DNA of 10,976 bases from Bacteroidales bacterium UBA3742 (GTDB lineage Bacteria; Bacteroidota; Bacteroidia; Bacteroidales; Paludibacteraceae), in the NCBI GenBank assembly GCA_002371785.1, contig DFGU01000050.1, positions 14,484 through 25,459 on the forward strand, read 5' to 3'. Within the stretch, counting starts at the first letter, position 1. The number at the start of each line of letters is the position of its first letter. This document shows positions 5,764 through 10,976 of the stretch, piece after piece. The position numbers and the translations under genes are program-made. The notes beneath the pieces were generated by a model. It did not search any database. It saw only the letters and a list, made by a program, of their open reading frames with translations, and had not been told where the DNA came from.

Positions 5764-7622
5764 TGCGCGTAGCGCACAATTCGTTCCACAGCAAACGGCT
5801 GTCCCTGTATTTCGTTATACTGCTCAATCTTGATGTCGGGCATCTGCGAGCGCAGGTAGGCAGCAAACTGACCTGTGTTCAGTTCGCATACGATGACGCG
5901 CTTGTAGCCGCTCAGCACCTCGTGGGTATTCTTCGGCAGCGGACAGATATAGTTGAATTGTGCCAGGTCGCAACCCAGTTCTTGCGCGGCGGCTTTCAGG
6001 TGACCTTCCGTCGATCCCCATCCCACAAGCAGCACGTCTGAAAGCTGACTACTGATGGCTGACGGCTTCTGAACTTTCAGTTCGGGAATGCTATTCGCTA
6101 TCTGCTCAATCTTATGCTGGCGGGCGCGTACCATGACCTCGTGGTTCTCGGGGTTGGTGGATATCGTGCCGCGCTCGGCATCGCGCTCCAGACCTATGTT
6201 GCGGTGTTCATAGCCCTCCATGCCGGGGAAGGCCCAATAGCGTACGCCGCGCTCGTCGCGCAGGGCGGGGTTGAACTTGCCCTTCAGCTCTTCCGGCACG
6301 CTCTGCGGATGGATCTCCGGCAGTTCGGCCATCTTTGGGATGCGCCAGAGGGCGGTACCGTTAGCCAGGTAGGTGTCGGTGAGCAGGATGACGGGCGTCA
6401 TGTTCTCCATCGCCAGACGGCATGCCTCGTAGGCAAAGTCGAAGCAGTTAGCCGAGGTGGATGCCGCGAGCACTACAGCCGGGCATTCGCCGTTACGGCC
6501 GTAGAGGGCTTGCATCAGGTCGGTCTGCTCGGTCTTGGTAGGCAGACCCGTACTCGGACCGCCACGCTGTACGTCAACTATGACGAGCGGCAGTTCGGCC
6601 ATCACGGCCAGACCGATAGCTTCGGATTTCAGGCTCAGACCGGGACCCGAAGTGGTCGTACAAGCCAGGTCTCCCGCAAAGGCAGCACCGATAGCGGTAC
6701 ATACGCCGGCTATCTCGTCCTCGGCCTGAATGGCCATGACGTTCATGTCTTTGCGTGCAGCCAGTTCGTGCAAGATGTCGGTGGCAGGCGTGATGGGGTA
6801 GCTACCCAGGAAGAGGTGCTTGCCGGCCTTCTCGGCTGCGGCGATCAGACCCCATGCGGTGGCCTTGTTACCGGCAATAGACGTATAACGGCCATTGGTC
6901 TTTGGTAGTTGGTCGTTGGAATCCAAGTGGATCTGGTGGATACTGAGAGCCAGGTTCTGCCCGTAGTTATAGCCGTCCACCAGCACCTTGGTGTTCGGGG
7001 CTACCAGGGCCGGTTTCTTCTTAAACTTATCCTCCAGCAGGTGGATGGCCTTGTCCATCGGTTCGTCGAACAGCCAGCATATCAGTCCCAGCGCAAACAT
7101 GTTGCGGCTCTTGAGCATCGACTTGTTGTCCATGCCGGAGTCCTTCAGCGCCTCTTTGGTCAGCGTGGTCAGCGCCAGAGGTACGATCTGTACGCTCTCC
7201 GGGATGCCCAGTTCCTCAAAGGGATTCCGGGTGTGGTACTGCGCCTTCTCCAGGTCCTTGTCCGTTAGCGAATCGGTATCTACTATCACGATGGCATGAC
7301 GATGGTAGAGCGAGAACTGATCGTCGTAGTGCGCCTGCGGATGATTGAAATGACTTCCTAACGTGCAGACTTTCAGCGCCGCAGCATTCATCGCTACGAT
7401 CACGTCGGCCTTGTCGCCAGGGGTGAAAACGTCCTGTCCCAGTTCCACCTGGAAACCACTCACGCCTCCCAGCGTACCTTGCGGGGCACGTATCTCGGCG
7501 GGGAAGTCGGGCAGGGTAGAAATCTCATGGCCAAGAATGGCACTCAGAGAGGAAAAAAGCGAACCCGTCAACTGCATTCCGTCGCCGGAGTCGCCACAAA
7601 ATCTCACAACAATATTCTTCAC
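5748..7622 (-). CDS. korA: 2-oxoacid (probably 2-oxoglutarate):ferredoxin oxidoreductase, fused gamma-alpha subunit
   Basis: A 624-residue subunit that pairs with KorB. The N-terminal gamma domain (about 1-190) opens with IVVRFCGDSGDGMQLTG, the standard start of such subunits. The alpha domain carries SYPITP (YPITP at 275-279), AEDEIAG (E301, D302, E303) and RGGPSTGLPT at 353-362, all part of the TPP/substrate half-site. A transketolase-like C-terminal domain follows. I chose the GTG at 7622-7620 (protein starting MKNIVVRFCG). An in-frame TTG at 7652-7650 would add ten residues, but it lies inside the -7 promoter box and so upstream of the likely transcript start. The protein ends in residues encoded by a 14-base repeat array. 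It is followed by a 213-base gap and korB. No ferredoxin-like delta subunit is encoded in the window. Substrate preference is inferred. Confidence 0.93.
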   Translation of the reverse strand: MKNIVVRFCGDSGDGMQLTGSLFSSLSAILGHEISTLPDFPAEIRAPQGTLGGVSGFQVELGQDVFTPGDKADVIVAMNAAALKVCTLGSHFNHPQAHYDDQFSLYHRHAIVIVDTDSLTDKDLEKAQYHTRNPFEELGIPESVQIVPLALTTLTKEALKDSGMDNKSMLKSRNMFALGLICWLFDEPMDKAIHLLEDKFKKKPALVAPNTKVLVDGYNYGQNLALSIHQIHLDSNDQLPKTNGRYTSIAGNKATAWGLIAAAEKAGKHLFLGSYPITPATDILHELAARKDMNVMAIQAEDEIAGVCTAIGAAFAGDLACTTTSGPGLSLKSEAIGLAVMAELPLVIVDVQRGGPSTGLPTKTEQTDLMQALYGRNGECPAVVLAASTSANCFDFAYEACRLAMENMTPVILLTDTYLANGTALWRIPKMAELPEIHPQSVPEELKGKFNPALRDERGVRYWAFPGMEGYEHRNIGLERDAERGTISTNPENHEVMVRARQHKIEQIANSIPELKVQKPSAISSQLSDVLLVGWGSTEGHLKAAAQELGCDLAQFNYICPLPKNTHEVLSGYKRVIVCELNTGQFAAYLRSQMPDIKIEQYNEIQGQPFAVERIVRYAQINNE

Positions 7623-7649
7623 GATATAGTATATTTTATAAATTTGCTG

Positions 7650-7681
7650 CAAAATTACAATTTTTTTTTGATATGTGCAAA
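7650..7681 (-). promoter_or_regulatory. korA promoter (Bacteroidota type)
   Basis: On the minus strand there is TTTG (7681-7678), a 20-base spacer, then TAATTTTG (7657-7650), an exact match to the Bacteroidota -7 consensus TAnnTTTG. Transcription would begin roughly 7640-7645, leaving a leader of about 20 bases before the GTG at 7622. It interlocks with the lepA promoter on the other strand. Confidence 0.75.
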
Positions 7682-7697
7682 AAAAAGTGTATCTTTG
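7667..7697 (+). promoter_or_regulatory. lepA promoter (Bacteroidota type)
   Basis: On the plus strand there is TTTG (7667-7670), a 19-base spacer, then TATCTTTG (7690-7697), an exact match to TAnnTTTG. The lepA ATG is 31 bases after the -7 box, allowing a short leader. Its -33 half shares positions 7667-7681 with the korA promoter. Confidence 0.78.
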
Positions 7698-7728
7698 TAC
7701 CCGATTTTAAATTAGGCATAAAAGGCGA

Positions 7729-9504
7729 ATGGATAAAATACGCAATTTTTGCATCATAGCGCATATTGATCATGGTAAGAGTACGCTCGCGGATCGTATG
7801 CTGGAGTTGACCGGTACGGTGGACGTGCGCCAGATGGAGAATCAGGTGCTCGACGACATGGAGCTGGAGAAGGAACGTGGCATCACCATCAAGAGCCATG
7901 CTATCCAAATGCAGCACCGCGGCTATACGCTCAACCTGATCGACACTCCGGGTCACGTGGACTTCTCCTACGAGGTCAGCCGTTCTATCGCGGCTTGCGA
8001 GGGTGCGGTGCTCGTCGTCGATGCCACCCAGGGTGTGCAGGCCCAGACGATCAGCAACCTCTATATGGCTATCGAGCATGATCTGGAGATCATTCCTGTG
8101 CTCAACAAGTGCGACATGGACAACGCCATGCCCGAGCGCGTAGAGGACGAGATCATCGACCTGCTGGGATGCAAGCGTGAGGAGATCCTTCGCTGTTCGG
8201 CTAAGACCGGCGAGGGCGTAGAGGCGATACTTGATTCTATTATTGAACGCGTGCCCGCGCCCGTGGGCGACCCCGAGGCGCCGCTGCAGTGCCTGGTGTT
8301 TGACTCGGTCTTCAATTCGTTCCGAGGCATCATCGCTTACTTCAAGGTCGTCAACGGCACGATGCATAGCGGCGACCGCGTACGCTTTGTGAATACCGGC
8401 AAGGAGTATAACGCCGACGAGATAGGTGTGCTCAAGCTGGATATGGTGCCGCGCCAGACCATCTCGGCCGGCAATGTGGGATATATCATCTCGGGTATCA
8501 AGAACAGTACGGAGGTCAAGGTGGGCGATACGATTACCCACGTAGCGCGTCCGTGCGACCGAGCGATCGATGGTTTTGAGGAAGCTAAGTCGATGGTCTT
8601 TGCGGGTGTGTATCCTATTGAGGCTGAGGACTATGAGGACCTGCGCGCGAGCTTGGAAAAACTCCAGTTGAACGACGCGAGCCTCACTTTCCAACCCGAG
8701 TCGTCGATGGCTCTGGGCTTTGGTTTCCGCTGCGGATTCTTAGGGCTCCTGCATATGGAAATCGTCCAGGAGCGACTGGACCGCGAGTTTGATATGGATG
8801 TCATCACCACGGTGCCGAACGTGTCCTACAACGTCTATACCAAGGATGGCGGCATGAAGGAGGTGCATAATCCGGCCGGCATGCCCGACCTCACGGAGAT
8901 CGATCGCATCGAGGAGCCGTATATCCGTGCGTCGGTCATTACTACCTCGGCCTATATCGGTCCGATCATGACGCTCTGCCTCGGCAAGCGAGGCGAACTG
9001 GTCAAGCAGGAGTATATCTCCGGCGACCGTATGGAGATCCTCTTCGACATGCCACTTGGCGAGATCGTGATTGATTTCTACGACAAACTCAAATCGATCA
9101 GTAAGGGCTACGCTTCGTTTGATTGGCACATGAATGGTTTCCGGCCGTCTAACCTCGTGAAACTGGATATACTGCTGAATGGCGAGCAGGTGGATGCGCT
9201 CTCTACGTTGACACATAGGGACAATGCGGTGGATTTCGGACGTCGGATGTGTGAGAAGTTGAAGGAACTCTTGCCGCGTCAGCAATTCGATATTGCGATT
9301 CAGGCGGCTATTGGGGCTAAGATCATTGCCCGCGAGACGGTCAAGCAGGTACGTAAGGACGTGCTCGCCAAGTGCTATGGTGGCGACGTGAGCCGCAAGC
9401 GCAAGCTCCTGGAAAAGCAAAAACGAGGCAAGAAACGCATGAAACAGATAGGAAATGTAGAAGTGCCGCAAAAAGCCTTCCTTGCAGTCTTGAAACTAGA
9501 CTAA
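7729..9504 (+). CDS. lepA: Elongation factor 4 (LepA) GTPase
   Basis: A 591-residue translational GTPase that acts on the ribosome (back-translocation and 30S-maturation roles have both been proposed). All G motifs are present: G1 AHIDHGKST at 11-19, the G2 region ERGITIKS at 49-56, G3 DTPGH at 72-76, G4 NKCD at 126-129 and G5 SAK at 157-159. EF-G-like domains follow. The LepA-specific C-terminal domain ends in a basic stretch (about 565-575) and the family-typical close QIGNVEVPQKAFLAVLKLD. Length is close to the usual 600. The ATG at 7729 begins the standard MDKIRNFCIIAHIDHGKS N-terminus and is preceded by AAAGGCGA, with no strong Shine-Dalgarno. A Bacteroidota-type promoter lies just upstream. 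The last codons and stop are inside a 9-base repeat array that continues toward the next gene. Confidence 0.98.
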   Translation: MDKIRNFCIIAHIDHGKSTLADRMLELTGTVDVRQMENQVLDDMELEKERGITIKSHAIQMQHRGYTLNLIDTPGHVDFSYEVSRSIAACEGAVLVVDATQGVQAQTISNLYMAIEHDLEIIPVLNKCDMDNAMPERVEDEIIDLLGCKREEILRCSAKTGEGVEAILDSIIERVPAPVGDPEAPLQCLVFDSVFNSFRGIIAYFKVVNGTMHSGDRVRFVNTGKEYNADEIGVLKLDMVPRQTISAGNVGYIISGIKNSTEVKVGDTITHVARPCDRAIDGFEEAKSMVFAGVYPIEAEDYEDLRASLEKLQLNDASLTFQPESSMALGFGFRCGFLGLLHMEIVQERLDREFDMDVITTVPNVSYNVYTKDGGMKEVHNPAGMPDLTEIDRIEEPYIRASVITTSAYIGPIMTLCLGKRGELVKQEYISGDRMEILFDMPLGEIVIDFYDKLKSISKGYASFDWHMNGFRPSNLVKLDILLNGEQVDALSTLTHRDNAVDFGRRMCEKLKELLPRQQFDIAIQAAIGAKIIARETVKQVRKDVLAKCYGGDVSRKRKLLEKQKRGKKRMKQIGNVEVPQKAFLAVLKLD

Positions 9505-9548
9505 CTAGAAATACTAGAGCAACTAGAATAACTAGAACAACTATAAAA
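9495..9548 (+). repeat. Six-copy 9-base repeat (ACTAGAnnn) between lepA and the transporter gene
   Basis: Six consecutive 9-base units share the form ACTAGAnnn: ACTAGACTA, ACTAGAAAT, ACTAGAGCA, ACTAGAATA, ACTAGAACA, and a degenerate ACTATAAAA. The first unit and the first base of the second hold the last lepA codons and its TAA stop (9502-9504); the rest fills most of the 59-base gap before the transporter ATG at 9564. The tetranucleotide CTAG, usually scarce in bacterial DNA, occurs five times. Confidence 0.85.
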
Positions 9549-9563
9549 AAAACGTAATTTATT

Positions 9564-10853
9564 ATGATTCCTGCTTGGATGTTAATCCCGTTTGTGGTGA
9601 TGCTTCTCTGCATCGCTGTGTTGCCGCTCATACCGCATGTGGGTGAGTGGTGGGAGCACAATTTGCACAAGTTGTACGTCTCGTTGATCTTGGGCGTACC
9701 GGTAGGTATCTGGCTCTGTGTCAACGGCATGAGCCACGAGTTGATGCACCAGATGATCTACGACTATGTGCCGTTTATCCTGTTGCTGATGGCGCTTTTT
9801 GTCACCACCGGCGGTATTTGTATTCGCGGTGACCTGAAGGCCACGCCTATGACCAACACCATCATCATGGGTCTGGGCTGGCTCTTGGCTTCGTTCATGG
9901 GAACGACGGGTGCGGCTATGCTGATGATCCGTCTGTTGCTGAGTACCATCTCGCAGCGTAAGTACAAGGTGCACACCGTGCTGTTCTTCATCGCTATTGT
10001 GGCTAACTGCGGTGGTCTGCTTTCGCCGCTCGGTGATCCACCCTTGTTCCTGCTCTTCCAGAAGGGCGCTGACTTCATGTGGTGGATGCAGAATATGGTG
10101 GGCGAATGGCTCGTCACAGGCGCTCTGCTGCTTGCTATCTACTACGTAATAGATCTCTACTACTTCCGCAAGGAGCCGATAGCGAATATCCGTGCCGATA
10201 TCAAGCAGGCCAGACAGCTACGTATGACCGGACTCATCAATATCCTCTGGCTCTTGTGCGTTATCGCCAGCACCATGTTTATCAATCCTAAGTATATCCC
10301 TGCTATGGGTGCTGAGCATGCGCCGTGGTATCTGAAACTGCTGCGCGAGTGGGCATTCATCGCTATCATCGGTGCATCGTGGCTCACCACCAAGAAAGCC
10401 GTACGTATCAACAACAACTATTCTTGGACGCCGATTCTTGAGGTGGCTTGCGTCTTCCTCGGTATCTTCGCTACCATGACGCCGGCGCTGATGTTCCTGG
10501 AGGAGATGAAGGAGAGTATCCAGCAAGTGATCAGTGAGCCTTGGCAGTACGTATATATGACGGGTGCGTTGAGTGCGTTCCTAGATAATGCACCGACGGC
10601 TATGGTCTTCAACTCTATGGCGCCCTCTGGTGACATAGTTGGCTTGGCTTCCGATGCCTTCCTCAAGGCGATTTCGATGGGTGCCGTCTTCTTTGGTTCG
10701 CTGACCTATATCGGTAACGGACCTAACTTCATGGTGAAGTCTATCGCTGAGCAAGAGGGTATCGAAATGCCGTCGTTCTTCGGCTATATGATTAAGTTCA
10801 GCTTGATCATCCTCCTGCCGGTTTATATCATCGTGCAGCTGATCTTCATCTGA
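9564..10853 (+). CDS. nhaD: NhaD-like sodium:proton antiporter
   Basis: A 429-residue polytopic membrane protein of the ion transporter (IT) superfamily, with roughly 11-12 hydrophobic segments. It resembles the NhaD-type Na+/H+ antiporters found in Bacteroidales, which expel Na+ in exchange for protons. Conserved polar breaks inside membrane segments include MGTTGAAM at 112-119, a GDPPLFLLF loop at 157-165, DNAPTAMVFN from 341, and IGNGPNFM at 383-390. The two halves (GTTGAA/GDPP and DNAPTA/GNGPN) are arranged as the inverted repeats of this fold. Anion (citrate or arsenite-like) transport is the main alternative, since the superfamily shares this architecture. The ATG at 9564 follows an A/T-rich leader; no clear promoter of its own was found, so readthrough from lepA is likely. 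An intrinsic terminator follows 22 bases after the stop. Confidence 0.82.
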   Translation: MIPAWMLIPFVVMLLCIAVLPLIPHVGEWWEHNLHKLYVSLILGVPVGIWLCVNGMSHELMHQMIYDYVPFILLLMALFVTTGGICIRGDLKATPMTNTIIMGLGWLLASFMGTTGAAMLMIRLLLSTISQRKYKVHTVLFFIAIVANCGGLLSPLGDPPLFLLFQKGADFMWWMQNMVGEWLVTGALLLAIYYVIDLYYFRKEPIANIRADIKQARQLRMTGLINILWLLCVIASTMFINPKYIPAMGAEHAPWYLKLLREWAFIAIIGASWLTTKKAVRINNNYSWTPILEVACVFLGIFATMTPALMFLEEMKESIQQVISEPWQYVYMTGALSAFLDNAPTAMVFNSMAPSGDIVGLASDAFLKAISMGAVFFGSLTYIGNGPNFMVKSIAEQEGIEMPSFFGYMIKFSLIILLPVYIIVQLIFI

Positions 10854-10874
10854 TCGGGGCATAATGATGCTCAC

Positions 10875-10911
10875 AAAAGCAACAATTCCGCAAGGGGTTG
10901 TTGCTTTTTTT
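10875..10911 (+). terminator. Intrinsic terminator after the transporter gene
   Basis: A 15-base-pair hairpin is formed by 10875-10889 and 10894-10908. It includes AAAAGCAACAA pairing with TTGTTGCTTTT plus TTCC with GGGG (two G-U pairs), closed by a GCAA tetraloop at 10890-10893. A run of seven T residues (10905-10911) completes a classical Rho-independent terminator for the lepA-nhaD unit. Confidence 0.92.
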
Positions 10912-10976
10912 ATGTACAAAAAGTGGAAAAATCGGTGCGTTTTGTGTAAAAATTTGCAGAAATATTTGCATATGTC
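10912..10976. other. Right-hand end of the window, no gene visible
   Basis: After the terminator the remaining 65 bases are AT-rich with no reading frame of note. Several TTTG tetramers occur close to the end (for example in AATATTTGCATATG). They could be the -33 element of a rightward promoter whose -7 box lies beyond the window, but this cannot be decided here. Confidence 0.35.

Noticed and set aside
6114..6908. Plus-strand open frame of 264 codons opposite korA
   Set aside because: Antisense shadow of the alpha domain of korA, whose motifs are clear.
7636..8694. Minus-strand open frame of 352 codons opposite lepA
   Set aside because: It covers conserved lepA GTPase sequence and both promoters in the gap, and its protein has no family features.
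9549..9563. Separate promoter for nhaD (TAATTTAT before the ATG)
   Set aside because: It fits TAnnTTTG imperfectly, has no -33 element, and would leave almost no leader.

Overview
The window looks like chromosomal DNA of a Bacteroidota (Bacteroidales-type) bacterium. Protein-coding parts are fairly GC-rich and the short intergenic gaps are AT-rich. Start codons are preceded by A/T-rich leaders rather than Shine-Dalgarno sequences. The one clear promoter region carries the Bacteroidota-type elements TTTG (-33) and TAnnTTTG (-7). Gene content (ftsQ-ftsA-ftsZ order, a korAB-type ferredoxin-dependent 2-oxoacid oxidoreductase, a NhaD-like antiporter beside lepA) fits an anaerobic gut or oral type Bacteroidales. 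I cannot name the genus.

Layout. (1) Positions 1-3860, plus strand: the distal end of the division and cell wall cluster, with the C-terminal part of ftsQ, complete ftsA and ftsZ, and, 3 bases after ftsZ, a two-membrane-segment protein with a Wzz-like topology that I cannot name. (2) Positions 3838-7622, minus strand: a leftward unit korA, korB, dedA. korB and dedA share an ATGA stop/start overlap, and dedA meets the plus-strand gene tail to tail with a 23-base overlap. Between korA and korB lies a 213-base AT-rich gap whose two edges carry pairs of perfect 14-base tandem repeats in opposite orientation. (3) Positions 7623-7728: a compact divergent promoter region serving korA leftward and lepA rightward; the two promoters interlock. 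(4) Positions 7729-10853, plus strand: lepA and a NhaD-like transporter, separated by a six-copy 9-base repeat array, followed by a strong intrinsic terminator (10875-10911).

How the genes relate. FtsQ, FtsA and FtsZ act together in the divisome. KorA and KorB form one enzyme (fused gamma-alpha subunit plus TPP- and FeS-binding beta subunit), with no ferredoxin-like subunit encoded here. LepA acts on the ribosome; the transporter is probably in Na+/H+ homeostasis. All recognised genes are widespread families. No CRISPR array, tRNA, rRNA, transposase or defence system was seen. The unusual material is in the small repeats, the korA-korB gap, the interlocked promoters and the unidentified gene behind ftsZ.
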